The position numbers and the translations under genes were made by a program. This document shows positions 1 to 8,661 of a DNA stretch of 64,000 nucleotides, piece after piece. This DNA is from Paenibacillus physcomitrellae (GTDB taxonomy: Bacteria > Bacillota > Bacilli > Paenibacillales > Paenibacillaceae): NCBI RefSeq assembly GCF_002240225.1, contig NZ_CP022584.1, positions 868,001-932,000 on the forward strand. The letters run 5' to 3'. How positions within the stretch are numbered: position 1 is the stretch's first letter; every line of letters starts with the position of its first letter. Under the pieces are notes generated by a model that worked only from the letters and a program-made list of their open reading frames with translations, was not told where the DNA came from and ran no database searches.

Positions 1-444
1 GAGCAGCTTGTTGAACCTTATCCCGGCATGATCGAAACGTTGGATGTGCTTAAAGCCCAGGGGCACGACTTGTACCTCTATACAGGCGGCGAAACTGCGA
101 TCCAGCAGCGCAAGATCGACCAGATGAAACTTGATGTTTATTTCGAAGACCGGATCTATATCCGGCAGCATAAAAATGTAGAGGCACTGGAGGAAATACT
201 GTCCACCCACTCGTTTGACCGCAGCCGGACCTGGATGATCGGCAACAGTCTCCGTACCGATATCGAACCGGCCATCAAAGCAGGCATCAACTGCATTTAT
301 TTAAAACAGCCGGACGAATGGGTGTATAACATTATCGAATTAAAACCGGCCAAAGACACAACCATGTACACCATTACTTCCTTGGAGCAAGTGCCGGAAG
401 TCATTGCCGAGAATATCGCCATCAAACATAAACGGACCCTTTAA
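1..444 (+). CDS. HAD-family hydrolase, 5' end cut by window edge
   Basis: The reading frame is open from base 1 (EQLVEPYPGM...), so the ATG at 28 is internal and the true start lies left of the window. About 147 residues are visible. The LYLYTGG segment fits HAD motif II (Thr/Ser). WMIGNSLRTDIEPAIKAG fits motif IV with its acidic Mg-binding residues, followed by the usual AGINCIYL strand. The nucleophile motif DxD is not visible because it lies upstream. HAD subfamily I phosphatases act on small phosphorylated metabolites, and the substrate cannot be read from this fragment. The stop codon lies in the loop of a terminator-like hairpin. Confidence 0.85.
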   Translation, partial: EQLVEPYPGMIETLDVLKAQGHDLYLYTGGETAIQQRKIDQMKLDVYFEDRIYIRQHKNVEALEEILSTHSFDRSRTWMIGNSLRTDIEPAIKAGINCIYLKQPDEWVYNIIELKPAKDTTMYTITSLEQVPEVIAENIAIKHKRTL

Positions 445-460
445 GGGTCCGTTTCCGTTA
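430..460 (+). terminator. Terminator hairpin overlapping the HAD stop codon
   Basis: Inverted repeat AAACGGACCC / GGGTCCGTTT (430-454), with the stop codon TAA in its loop, followed by a modest T-rich tail. A compact hairpin ending a gene in this way is typical of intrinsic termination. The tail is weak, so efficiency is uncertain. Confidence 0.6.
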
Positions 461-530
461 TGTCTGCGTTAGGAATTCTTCATTACCGAATAGAGTTCTG
501 GCGGATGCTAATTTAATAATCAGCTGAGAG

Positions 531-580
531 AAACACACAAGCTGCCTGCCCCATTCGGGATGGACAGCTTGTGTGTTTTG
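531..580. terminator. Long inverted repeat, probable terminator
   Basis: A 14-bp perfect inverted repeat, AAACACACAAGCTG (531-544) and CAGCTTGTGTGTTT (565-578), with a 20-base loop. The right flank continues TTTTG, so it could stop rightward transcripts. It also lies downstream of the leftward gene ending at 718. Either direction is possible. Confidence 0.5.
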
Positions 581-582
581 TA

Positions 583-716
583 GCTTTGTGGCTTTGTGGG
601 CATCGTTTGCCTCATGCGCTTCTCGCGCTTGGTTTGCATTGTGCGCTTCGTATGTTGCTTGATCCATGATCCGTGACAACAGCGCCCATGTATCATGTAT
701 CATTTATCAGTTACCA
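583..716. repeat. Degenerate short repeats, no gene seen
   Basis: This stretch is built from loosely repeated words: GCTTTGTGG twice, several GCGCTTC-like words, TTGATCCATGATCCGTGA, and ATGTATCATGTATCATTTATCAGTTACCAGTTATTTA. No convincing coding signal or ribosome site is present. A minus-strand open frame through it encodes an Ala/His/Asn-rich string that mirrors the DNA repeats. Confidence 0.5.
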
Positions 717-717
717 G

Positions 718-1287
718 TTATTTATCTCTGTTCGCTTGATCCGCGCTCGCTTCCCCCGCCACGTCCCAGCGGCTGCGGAACTTTTCCAGATTCGGGTGCA
801 GAGCTTCTCCGGGGGCAGTGGAGAGAATCAACCTGATTCTCTTGATCACTTCTTTAAAAGCATCGTAACCGGCCAATCGGTTAGCCATTTCCGGTGTTAC
901 ATACAGAAAGAGAGGCCCGCCGTAGATCTCCTCAAGATGGCGCACGGCCGCTTCAAAAGGCGTATATTTCTTACGCCGTCCCTCCCAGCTTTCCAGTGTG
1001 ACCAGTGAACTGCCGGACTCCTGCTTCCAGGCAATCAGCGACTTCTCCCGCTTATGATAAGGAAGGACAGGGATTTTCGTCATCCGCCGTAACGTTTCTT
1101 CATGCAGCGGGTACAGCACCAGCTTGGTGAAGTTCCGCTGCCGGGCCGTAACCAGGGCTGCTGCCAGTTCCTCCTCCAGATCCTCTTCCCGTTCTGATTC
1201 AAAGCTGTCGTAAAATACCAGCACGCCTTTAACCGTTCGTACCGGCGGTTCATATCCAAAAGGCACTTGAGCCGTTTCCCTTTTCAT
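718..1287 (-). CDS. Conserved-looking hypothetical protein, 189 aa
   Basis: I do not recognise this protein. The start ATG has a near-perfect ribosome site (AAGGAGGACCT). The product is soluble, rich in charged residues, and has no signal peptide or membrane segment. The N-terminal part (residues about 18-60) has an alternating beta/alpha pattern: VKGVLVFYDSF, an acidic EREEDLEEE stretch, then FTKLVLYPLH. The C-terminal half is helical and ends in a polar tail. It is transcribed leftward on its own, with topB downstream of its start side in the same direction. An A/T-rich upstream gap (1288-1434) holds the near-direct repeat TATATAGCTAATATATAGCT but no clear promoter. No function is proposed. 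Confidence 0.7.
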   Translation of the reverse strand: MKRETAQVPFGYEPPVRTVKGVLVFYDSFESEREEDLEEELAAALVTARQRNFTKLVLYPLHEETLRRMTKIPVLPYHKREKSLIAWKQESGSSLVTLESWEGRRKKYTPFEAAVRHLEEIYGGPLFLYVTPEMANRLAGYDAFKEVIKRIRLILSTAPGEALHPNLEKFRSRWDVAGEASADQANRDK

Positions 1288-1434
1288 AGGTCCTCCTTGC
1301 TGCGGTTGTCTTTCATATAATATATAGCTAATATATAGCTTACCCTTTTACCGGGTCGTTACATCCGTTAGGAAGGTCTGCTATAACACAAGAATTTCAC
1401 TCCGATAATTATACCGGGAGAATTCTGCCCGATC

Positions 1435-3789
1435 TTATTCCCGTTCCAACCTCAGCTGCCCGGTTGAAGCGTCCGCCAGTACAATCCGTGCCTTAAATTC
1501 CGCGCCTGCCTCCGGTTTAAACGACAGCAGCTGGGTACGGCCTTTCTGAATCAAGGCGCTTAACATGGCTTTGGAAATATTTTTCCCGTTAAATTCCTTC
1601 CAAATGACAAACCCGCAGCCCTGCTTAAAATGCGTACAGCCGTATCCCTTGCGGCCCTCGATCAGCTGTCCGCCGCAGCCTTGACGGGGACACCCGCCAA
1701 ACACTTCTCTTGCTGCAGGTGTGTTGGCAGCTTGAACTTTGCCTGTATTAGAAGCAGCAGCAGCTACGGTAGCTGTATCGGCAGTAGCTGGCGCAGCAGT
1801 TCCAGTCCGCCGCACGGCCGTTGCCGTTATGCCTCCCCGGAAGCTCTGCGTCTTCTCCCCGGCGGAAGACGCAGAAGCGCCGCGCGGACTGCGGACTTTT
1901 TTGGCCTGTTTCTGCTGGCCTTCAAATAAAGAAGCATCCGCCTTCTGCTGCACCCGGACTTTGTCCACGATGGAAACGGTAAACCGTTTGACGTTCTCCA
2001 TAAATTTTTCAGCTTCCGCTTCTCCCCGTGAGATCTGGTAAAGACGGCGCTCCCATTGGCCCGTCATTTCCGGCGAGGTAAGCAGCTCGACACCTGCATG
2101 GCGGATCAGCTCGATGGCGGTGCGGCCTTTTTGCGTGACCGTGATTTTTTTCCCCTGCATCACGATGTATCCGACCTTCTTCAGCCGTTCAATCGTAGCA
2201 GCACGGGTGGCCGGTGTGCCAAGTCCAGCATCCTTCATCGCTTCGCGCAGCTCATCGTTCTCCAGCTGTTTGCCCGCGCTCTCCATCGCCTTCAGCAGTG
2301 TGCCTTCCGTGTAGGCTTTGGGCGGTTTGGTCGCCTTTTCTTTGGCGTCGGCTTTTTTGCAGAGTACAACTTGATCCGGATCAACGGAAAAAGGTTCGCT
2401 TACCAGCTCTTCCTCCTGCTCGTCTTCGTCGTCTTTTTTCTTGCGGCTCCGCGAGCCTGAACCAGAGCCTGAAGCACTCCCGTCATCTGCCTGGCAAATC
2501 TTCCAGCCCAGAGACAGCAGCTCTTTTACATTGGTTTTGAAGGTTTCGTCCTGGACGACTGTCAACACCGTATGCTGCTTGTATTCCGCAGGCGGATAGA
2601 AATGCGCCAGAAAACGCCGGATCACCAGATCGTAAATCTGCTGCTCCTCTTTGCTGAGGGAAGACGGACGTTTCAGCGTCGGCAAAATCGCATGGTGATC
2701 CTCAACGCGCTGCGGGTTGCAGACCGCCTTGTTGTTTTTATGGACCCGTCCTGGCTCCGCGCCATCGGCCAATTCCTTATATGGCGACGATTTCAGCATC
2801 TGCAGCGTCTTCTGCATGCCGTCGATGTTTTGTTCCGTCACATAGTTGGAGTTCGTACGCGGGTACGTGATTACCTTGTGACGCTCATACAGCGCCTGCG
2901 CAATGTCCAGCGTCTTCTTTGCCGAGAAGCCGTATTTCGCATTGGCTTCCCGCTGAAGCAGCGTCAAATCGTACAGTCTGTAAGGATATTCCTTGGTGTC
3001 CTTCACGTCATATTGCGTGATCCGCCCCTGCTGCTTGCGCACCTTCTCGGCAATCGCCGCCGCTTTCTCGGCATCCGTTAATCTCTCTCCCTGCCAAGTA
3101 CCCGTATAAGAACGTTCCCCCTGCTGAAATACCGCTTTAATTTCGAAAAAAGTCTGCGAATCAAACTTCTCAATCTCGATCTGACGGTCATAGATCAGAG
3201 CAAGCACCGGCGTCTGCACCCGTCCTACGGACAGCAGCTCCTTATGTTTGGTTGTAAAAGCTCTGGAGGCATTCATGCCCACCAGCCAGTCCGCTTCGCT
3301 CCTTGCCCGCGCTGCCATCGTCAGGTTATCGAACTCATGCCCGTCCCTCAGACTGCTGAAGCCTTGGGCAATGCTCTCGGAGGTCAAATCGGAAATCCAC
3401 AGCCGTCGCACCGGCTGCCGTAATTTAAGCTGCTGCTGAATCAACGCAAAAATATACTGCCCCTCCCGCCCGGCGTCACAGGCATTAACGATCTTGTCGC
3501 AGCGTTTCGCCAGCTCCGCGATCGTCTTCAGCTGATCCTTCGTCTTCGGGTTCGGCACAATCCTGAACTGCTCCGGAAGGATCGGCAGATCATTGAAATT
3601 CCATCTCTTGTATTTCTCATCATACGCATCCGGTTCAGCCAGCCCCAGCAGGTGGCCGATCGCCCATGTAATGATATAATTGTCGCCCTCCAGATAGACT
3701 CGGTTATTCTTGGCCCTAGGTTCAATCACCCGGCCAATAGTCCGTCCCATGTCCGGTTTCTCTGCAATTACGAGCGTCTTCAAACCCAT
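1435..3789 (-). CDS. topB: DNA topoisomerase III
   Basis: Type IA topoisomerase that relaxes and decatenates DNA through a transient 5'-phosphotyrosine link. I chose the ATG at 3789 (MGLKTLVIAEKP) because AAAGGGGA sits just upstream; an in-frame ATG 27 codons earlier lacks a ribosome site. In the 784-residue product, the Toprim domain carries the EKP motif (residues 10-12) and CDAGREG (104-110). The catalytic tyrosine is Y309 in VITYPRTNS. Family-typical SVGRVQTP lies near 187-194. Between about residues 440 and 480 there is a Ser/Gly/Lys then acidic low-complexity insert. The C-terminus has an Ala/Thr-rich linker and a four-cysteine zinc ribbon (CPRQGCGG...YGCTHFKQGCGF). The gene stands alone, downstream of the gltD terminator. 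Confidence 0.95.
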   Translation of the reverse strand: MGLKTLVIAEKPDMGRTIGRVIEPRAKNNRVYLEGDNYIITWAIGHLLGLAEPDAYDEKYKRWNFNDLPILPEQFRIVPNPKTKDQLKTIAELAKRCDKIVNACDAGREGQYIFALIQQQLKLRQPVRRLWISDLTSESIAQGFSSLRDGHEFDNLTMAARARSEADWLVGMNASRAFTTKHKELLSVGRVQTPVLALIYDRQIEIEKFDSQTFFEIKAVFQQGERSYTGTWQGERLTDAEKAAAIAEKVRKQQGRITQYDVKDTKEYPYRLYDLTLLQREANAKYGFSAKKTLDIAQALYERHKVITYPRTNSNYVTEQNIDGMQKTLQMLKSSPYKELADGAEPGRVHKNNKAVCNPQRVEDHHAILPTLKRPSSLSKEEQQIYDLVIRRFLAHFYPPAEYKQHTVLTVVQDETFKTNVKELLSLGWKICQADDGSASGSGSGSRSRKKKDDEDEQEEELVSEPFSVDPDQVVLCKKADAKEKATKPPKAYTEGTLLKAMESAGKQLENDELREAMKDAGLGTPATRAATIERLKKVGYIVMQGKKITVTQKGRTAIELIRHAGVELLTSPEMTGQWERRLYQISRGEAEAEKFMENVKRFTVSIVDKVRVQQKADASLFEGQQKQAKKVRSPRGASASSAGEKTQSFRGGITATAVRRTGTAAPATADTATVAAAASNTGKVQAANTPAAREVFGGCPRQGCGGQLIEGRKGYGCTHFKQGCGFVIWKEFNGKNISKAMLSALIQKGRTQLLSFKPEAGAEFKARIVLADASTGQLRLERE

Positions 3790-3927
3790 TCCCCTTTCTC
3801 TCGCGAAAGAAAGGACTTCCGCCTGCCATTTCAGCATTCGGCGAAAGTCCTTCTCTACCATGTCTTTCATTATAACATATTTAGGGAATAACTGCCCAAA
3901 ACAGCTTGAGCCCCAGGATAATAACCG

Positions 3928-3966
3928 AGAAAAAACCCGTATCCTGCCTCACGCAGAATACGGGTT
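3928..3966 (-). terminator. Rho-independent terminator downstream of gltD
   Basis: Stem ACCCGTAT (3935-3942) pairs with ATACGGGT (3958-3965). Read leftward it is followed by a run of six T, which fits termination of the gltD transcript ending at 4019. Confidence 0.8.
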
Positions 3967-4018
3967 CACCGAGTAATAAAATGAAGCTTATATAACTCCT
4001 ACCAAGGATCAAGGAGTT

Positions 4019-5506
4019 TTACGCCAGTACCGTAGCGCCCATCAGGAACTTGTCGACTTCACGGGCAGCCTCGCGGCCTTCGTTAATCGCCCAAACCACG
4101 AGACTTTGACCGCGGCGCATATCGCCGGCAGCAAAGACCTTCTCATTGTTGGTTACGAACTTGCCGTATTTGGCTTTTACATTCGTTCTGCGATCCGTTT
4201 CCAAACCGAGCTGCTGAACCAGTGTTTGTTCGGGTCCATCAAAACCGATCGCGATCAAAGCAAGCTGAGCCGGGAATACGCGTTCTGTACCCGGAATTGG
4301 TTGATAGATTTTGCGGCCTGTTTCGTCCACAATACGTTCGATTTGGATTGTATGCAGCTCTTTCAGGTTGCCGTTCTCGTCACCCACAAATTTGGTGGTC
4401 ATAATCGAGAACTCGCGCGGATCGTTGCCGAATACCGCTTTTGCTTCCTGGTGCGCATAATCCAAAGTGTAAACGTTCGGGAACTGCGGCCAAGGGTTCT
4501 GAATCGGGTCGCGCTCCAAAGGCGCTTTCGCATGGGTACCAAATTGGGTTACGCTGCTGCAGCCGTGACGCAAAGCTGTAGCCACGCAGTCAGAACCGGT
4601 GTCGCCGCCGCCAATGACGATAACATCTTTGCCTTCAGCGGATAAATATTGACCGTCTTCGAGATTGCTGTCCAGGTAGCTCTTAATCGTGCCGTTCAGG
4701 AATGGCATGGCGTATTCTACGCCTTTGAGATCGCTGCCTTCAATATTGAACTCGCGAGGTTTGGTAGCGCCGCCGCAAAGTACAACTGCATCGTAATCAT
4801 CAACCAGCTGCTGAGCCGGGATGTCTTTGCCGATCTCCGTATTCGTGATAAACGTAATGCCTTCGGCTTCCAGCAGCTTCACGCGGCGTTCCACAACACT
4901 TTTATCGAGCTTCATGTTTGGAATACCGTAAGTAAGGAGTCCTCCGACACGGTCCGCACGTTCGTACACCGTTACCAGGTGACCCGCTTTATTAAGCTGG
5001 GCAGCGGCCGCAAGGCCGGCAGGTCCTGAGCCAACGACCGCTACGCGCCGTCCGGTCCGTTTCTCAGGAGGTTCAGGTACGACCCAACCTTCCTCAAAAC
5101 CTTTTTCGATAATAGCCTCTTCAATGGTCTTAATCGTAACAGGCTGTCCAATCAAGCCTACCGTACAAGACCCCTCGCAAGGCGCCGGACAAATGCGGCC
5201 CGTAAACTCGGGGAAATTGTTGGTTTTGTGAAGACGGTCCAGCGCTTCTCTCCAAAGTCCACGGTAAATGAGATTGTTCCATTCCGGAATCAGATTGTGT
5301 ACCGGGCAACCCGATGTTCCGCCAGTCATGTCAATTCCTGTATGGCAGTAAGGCGTTCCGCAGTCCATGCAGCGGGCACCCTGAGTACGAAGTTCTTCTT
5401 CGGACATATGTTTGTGGAACTCTTCCCAATCCTTGATCCGCTCCGCAGGACTACGATCGCCCGGAAGCTGGCGTTTAAATTCCATAAAACCCGTAGGTGT
5501 AGACAT
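4019..5506 (-). CDS. gltD: Glutamate synthase (NADPH) small subunit
   Basis: FAD/NADPH- and iron-sulfur-binding subunit that delivers electrons to the large GOGAT subunit for making glutamate from glutamine and 2-oxoglutarate. The chosen start [12 protein letters not shown] has GGGGGA six bases upstream, which overlaps and disfavours an earlier ATG. The 495-residue product has N-terminal cysteine clusters for Fe-S centres ([12 protein letters not shown]...[12 protein letters not shown] and CPAPCEGSC). A first dinucleotide-binding fold follows ([14 protein letters not shown], about residue 155) and then a second ([13 protein letters not shown]). The large subunit gene is not adjacent, so this is either an unlinked partner or one of several GltD paralogues. 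No GlnR box was seen in the 121-bp upstream gap. Confidence 0.93.
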   Translation of the reverse strand: MSTPTGFMEFKRQLPGDRSPAERIKDWEEFHKHMSEEELRTQGARCMDCGTPYCHTGIDMTGGTSGCPVHNLIPEWNNLIYRGLWREALDRLHKTNNFPEFTGRICPAPCEGSCTVGLIGQPVTIKTIEEAIIEKGFEEGWVVPEPPEKRTGRRVAVVGSGPAGLAAAAQLNKAGHLVTVYERADRVGGLLTYGIPNMKLDKSVVERRVKLLEAEGITFITNTEIGKDIPAQQLVDDYDAVVLCGGATKPREFNIEGSDLKGVEYAMPFLNGTIKSYLDSNLEDGQYLSAEGKDVIVIGGGDTGSDCVATALRHGCSSVTQFGTHAKAPLERDPIQNPWPQFPNVYTLDYAHQEAKAVFGNDPREFSIMTTKFVGDENGNLKELHTIQIERIVDETGRKIYQPIPGTERVFPAQLALIAIGFDGPEQTLVQQLGLETDRRTNVKAKYGKFVTNNEKVFAAGDMRRGQSLVVWAINEGREAAREVDKFLMGATVLA

Positions 5507-5627
5507 AACCATTCCCCCAGTCTCTTCGTTATCCTTACTCTTGTTCATGTTTCAACTAGTTTATCACCGCATATGTCAGCATTTTAATGGACTTATGAGC
5601 GAAATGTTTGCACTTTTTTACACTTCT

Positions 5628-6113
5628 CTACGAACGTTCGTAGGTGAGGAATTTGTATTTGTACGGATTTTTTTCGTCGGTTAACCCCTGGCGTTCCTCG
5701 GTCAACTGAAAAAGACTCCAGTCAATCTCAGGCATCACCACGTCTCCTTCAATGCTCTCCTCGATCTCCGTAACCAGCAGTTTATCGGCAATGGGCAGGA
5801 AATACCTGAACAGCTCGGCACCGCCGATCACCATCAGTTCGCCTTTATCCGCTAAATGGACCGCTTCACCAAAAGAGTGAATCACTTCAGCGCCTTCCGC
5901 TTTGAACGCTTTATCGCGGGTAAGTACCACATTTACACGATTCGGCAGCGGTCTGCCGTTCATCGATTCCCAGGTTTTGCGGCCCATCAGAACCGTTTTG
6001 CCTGTCGTTTGGGCTTTAAAGAAAGCCATATCGGCCGGCAGACGCCAAGGCAGCGCATTGTCGCGTCCGATCACACCGCCTTCCGCCATGGCCCAGATCA
6101 ACGTAATGCTCAT
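5628..6113 (-). CDS. folA: Dihydrofolate reductase
   Basis: Reduces dihydrofolate to tetrahydrofolate with NADPH, renewing the folate oxidised by thymidylate synthase. The product is 161 residues, the usual length. It shows the N-terminal ITLIWAMAEGGVIGRDNALPW segment with its substrate-binding Trp and the L-P-W-x-L-P-x-D motif (PWRLPADMAFFK). The conserved acid that protonates the pterin is the Asp of LPADM. The NADPH-binding motifs VLMGRKTWESM and VIGGAELFRYF are both present. It lies 71 bp downstream of thyA on the same strand, the common Bacillales pair, so the two are probably one transcript from the promoter near 7045. Confidence 0.96.
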   Translation of the reverse strand: MSITLIWAMAEGGVIGRDNALPWRLPADMAFFKAQTTGKTVLMGRKTWESMNGRPLPNRVNVVLTRDKAFKAEGAEVIHSFGEAVHLADKGELMVIGGAELFRYFLPIADKLLVTEIEESIEGDVVMPEIDWSLFQLTEERQGLTDEKNPYKYKFLTYERS

Positions 6114-6184
6114 TCGGTATCAGATCCTCCTAATCATTTGCTTGAGCTTAATCTTCAACAAACCTCTTCAAGGAAGAGAATCTG

Positions 6185-6979
6185 TTAAATCGCTACCGGC
6201 GCTTTAATTCCCGGATGATGCTGATAGTTCACAAACTCGAAATCCTCAAATTTGTAATCAAAAATGGAATCCGGCTTGCGTTTAATAACAAGCTGCGGCA
6301 GCGGATAAGGTTCTCTGGCCAGTTGGGTCTTAACCTGCTCCAGATGGTTGGAATAGATATGCACGTCTCCTCCTGACCAGATGAACTCCCCGGCTTCCAG
6401 GTCGCACTGCTGGGCAATCATATGGGTCAAAAGCGCATAACTTGCAATGTTAAACGGCAGTCCAAGGAAGGTATCTACGGAACGCATCGTCAGCATGCAG
6501 GACAATTTACCGTCCGCCACATAGAATTGAAACACAAAATGACAAGGCGGAAGCTTCATATTATCGATCTCAGCTACATTCCAGGCGCTGACCAGGTGAC
6601 GGCGGGAATTCGGGTTGTTCTTGATGCCGTCTACCAAAGCGGCGATCTGGTCAATCTTCCGGCCATCCGGCGCTTCCCAGGACCGCCACTGAGAACCGTA
6701 TACGGGTCCCAGTTCACCGTTCTCATCTGCCCATTCATCCCAAATGGTAACACCATTCTCTTGCAGATAGGATATGTTGGTATCTCCCTTAAGGAACCAG
6801 AGAAGTTCATGAACAACGGATTTCAGATGTACTCGTTTTGTTGTTACCAGCGGAAACCCTTCCGATAGATCAAAGCGAAGCTGGCGGCCAAATACGGACA
6901 AAGTGCCTGTACCTGTCCGGTCCCCTTTTTCCACACCATGATCGAGAATATCTTGCAGTAAATCCAAATATGCTTTCAT
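6185..6979 (-). CDS. thyA: Thymidylate synthase
   Basis: Methylates dUMP to dTMP using methylene-tetrahydrofolate. The 264-residue length is typical of the short E. coli-type ThyA. The nucleophile is C146 in [12 protein letters not shown]. The phosphate-binding arginine pair is RRHLV (126-127), and the folate/nucleotide residues [21 protein letters not shown] are intact. The C-terminus GIKAPVAI closes the active site. An extended -10 promoter lies at 7043-7051, and a GAGGTG ribosome site precedes the ATG. The following gene folA recycles its dihydrofolate product. All catalytic residues are present. Confidence 0.97.
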   Translation of the reverse strand: MKAYLDLLQDILDHGVEKGDRTGTGTLSVFGRQLRFDLSEGFPLVTTKRVHLKSVVHELLWFLKGDTNISYLQENGVTIWDEWADENGELGPVYGSQWRSWEAPDGRKIDQIAALVDGIKNNPNSRRHLVSAWNVAEIDNMKLPPCHFVFQFYVADGKLSCMLTMRSVDTFLGLPFNIASYALLTHMIAQQCDLEAGEFIWSGGDVHIYSNHLEQVKTQLAREPYPLPQLVIKRKPDSIFDYKFEDFEFVNYQHHPGIKAPVAI

Positions 6980-7042
6980 TAAAGTCTTGCACCTCGTTTA
7001 TCTTTAGCCTCAAACCGTAACGTCTGCGGTTATTTAACGTCC

Positions 7043-7051
7043 ATTATATCA
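7043..7051 (-). promoter_or_regulatory. Extended -10 promoter for thyA-folA
   Basis: On the minus strand TGATATAAT forms a TGn extended -10 element about 65 bases ahead of the thyA start. No good -35 hexamer was seen at the usual spacing, which is common for extended -10 promoters. Confidence 0.55.
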
Positions 7052-7108
7052 TCCCGCGTTAGGTTTGGGAGATTCAAATCCTTTATCAGGGTAAAAAACG
7101 ACTCTATA

Positions 7109-7165
7109 CAATTCGTTCAATTCGCTTTCTTCGTTCTATCGCTCAAATCGTTCGCATCATTTCAT
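7109..7165. repeat. Degenerate TCGTTC/TCGCTC short repeats
   Basis: Between thyA and the pdhD terminator the sequence runs through TTCGTTCAATTCGC, TTCTTCGTTCTATCGC and TCAAATCGTTCGCATC, an imperfect array of 10- to 14-base units. There is no coding signal. It resembles other intergenic stretches in this window. Confidence 0.45.
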
Positions 7166-7183
7166 TAAAAAGGCTTGAACGCT

Positions 7184-7219
7184 AAAAAAGGAGCGAGAAC
7201 GTGAACGTTCTCGCTCCTT
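7184..7219 (-). terminator. Terminator of the pdhABCD operon
   Basis: A perfect 15-bp inverted repeat AAGGAGCGAGAACGT / ACGTTCTCGCTCCTT (7188-7202, 7205-7219) with a two-base centre. Read leftward it is followed by six T. It lies 11 bases past the pdhD stop. Confidence 0.9.
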
Positions 7220-7230
7220 GCTAACAAGAT

Positions 7231-8658
7231 TCAAACTTGTTTCTTAGGAGCCACTACGTGAATAGGGTGTCCTTCAACAAGCTCGGCTGTTTCCATTACA
7301 ATTTCACCAAGTGTAGGGTGAGCGTGAATGGTCAGGGAGATGTCTTCAAGAGTTGCTCCCATTTCAATAGCCAGACCCAGCTCGGCGATCAGGTTGGAGG
7401 CTTCAACACCTACAATTTGCGCACCGATAACTACGTCGTTTTCTTCTTTGGCTATCATCTTCACGAAACCTTCGGATTGGTTCAGGGACAAAGCACGGCC
7501 GTTGCCCGCGTACGGGAATTTACCGACTTTAACTTTGTAGCCTTTCTCTTTCGCTTCGGATTCCGTGTAACCTACGCTTGCGCATTCTGGATCCGTGAAG
7601 CACACGGCAGGAATCGCTTTGTAGTCCACAACGGAGGGAAGTCCGGAGATCGCTTCTGCAGCCACTTTACCTTCGTAAGAAGCTTTGTGGGCCAAAGCAG
7701 GACCTGGAACAACGTCACCGATCGCGAAAATTTTAGGGTTGGAAGTACGGCCTTGGTGATCGACTTTGATCAATCCGCGGTCAGTTACTTCAACGCCGGC
7801 CAGCTCAAGGCCGAAGTCGCCATCCGTGTTTGGACGACGGCCAACCGTAACGAGCAGGTAGTCAGCTGTAATTTCTTTAGCTTCACCGTTAACGGAATAT
7901 TTAACCGTAACTTCTTTATCGTTTTGTTCAGCACTTTCCGCTTTCGCGTTGGTGATGATTTCGATGTTTGTTTTAGCCATGTTCTTCGCAACAAGGCGAG
8001 TCATGTCTTTATCGAAGCCAGGCAGGATGCTGTCCATACCTTCGATGATCGTTACTTTCGTTCCGAACTTGGAATACATTTGACCCAATTCAGCGCCGAT
8101 GTATCCACCGCCGATCAGCACGAGGCTCTTAGGAACCTCAGGCAGGCTCAGAGCTTCTGTCGAAGACAGGATGCGGCCGCCGAACGGGAATGGTTTCAAT
8201 TCAATCGGACGGGAACCGGTAGCGATGATGCAATGTTTGAACCGGTAACGAGGAGCTTCATTGTCGTTGAACAAACGAGCTTCTGTTTCGTTGATGAACA
8301 TGCATTCGCCGCGGAAAATTTCAACCTTGTTGCCTTTAAGCAGACCACCTACGCCGCTGGTCAGCTTTTTAACAACACTGTTTTTGAATTCTTGAGTTTT
8401 GCTGAAATCCACTTTAACATTTTCGGCGGTTACGCCGAAAACGCCGCCGTGCTGCGCATTTTCAAACTGATGAGCTGCGGAGATCAAGGCTTTGGAAGGA
8501 ATACATCCCACGTTCAAGCACACACCGCCAAGCTCGCCTTTTTCTACGATTACTACCTTTTGGCCCAGCTGAGCAGCGCGAATAGCTGCTACATAACCGC
8601 CGGGACCGGCACCGATGACTAGTGTATCGATATCAAGAGAAGCGTCTCCTACTACCAT
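7231..8658 (-). CDS. pdhD: Dihydrolipoamide dehydrogenase (E3 of pyruvate dehydrogenase)
   Basis: Flavoprotein that reoxidises the lipoyl groups of the E2 subunit and reduces NAD+. The 475-residue protein begins with an FAD-binding fold ([12 protein letters not shown], residues 14-25). The redox disulfide C47/C52 lies in [13 protein letters not shown]. An NAD-binding fold ([15 protein letters not shown]), the second FAD motif with IFAIGDV, and the C-terminal HAHPTLGE with the catalytic His-Glu dyad follow. The ribosome site GAGGTG is formed by the last codons of pdhC, only 3 bases away, so translation of the two genes is probably coupled. It is the last gene of the operon and is followed by a strong terminator. 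Confidence 0.97.
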   Translation of the reverse strand: MVVGDASLDIDTLVIGAGPGGYVAAIRAAQLGQKVVIVEKGELGGVCLNVGCIPSKALISAAHQFENAQHGGVFGVTAENVKVDFSKTQEFKNSVVKKLTSGVGGLLKGNKVEIFRGECMFINETEARLFNDNEAPRYRFKHCIIATGSRPIELKPFPFGGRILSSTEALSLPEVPKSLVLIGGGYIGAELGQMYSKFGTKVTIIEGMDSILPGFDKDMTRLVAKNMAKTNIEIITNAKAESAEQNDKEVTVKYSVNGEAKEITADYLLVTVGRRPNTDGDFGLELAGVEVTDRGLIKVDHQGRTSNPKIFAIGDVVPGPALAHKASYEGKVAAEAISGLPSVVDYKAIPAVCFTDPECASVGYTESEAKEKGYKVKVGKFPYAGNGRALSLNQSEGFVKMIAKEENDVVIGAQIVGVEASNLIAELGLAIEMGATLEDISLTIHAHPTLGEIVMETAELVEGHPIHVVAPKKQV

Positions 8659-8661
8659 TCT

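Noticed and set aside
458..703. Minus-strand open frame of 81 codons, Ala/His-rich
   Set aside because: No ribosome site, and its repetitive protein simply reflects short DNA repeats and the hairpin at 531-580.
7237..8622. Long plus-strand open frame (461 codons) opposite pdhD
   Set aside because: Antisense shadow caused by codon bias of pdhD; Phe/Asn-rich translation, no ribosome site and no family features.
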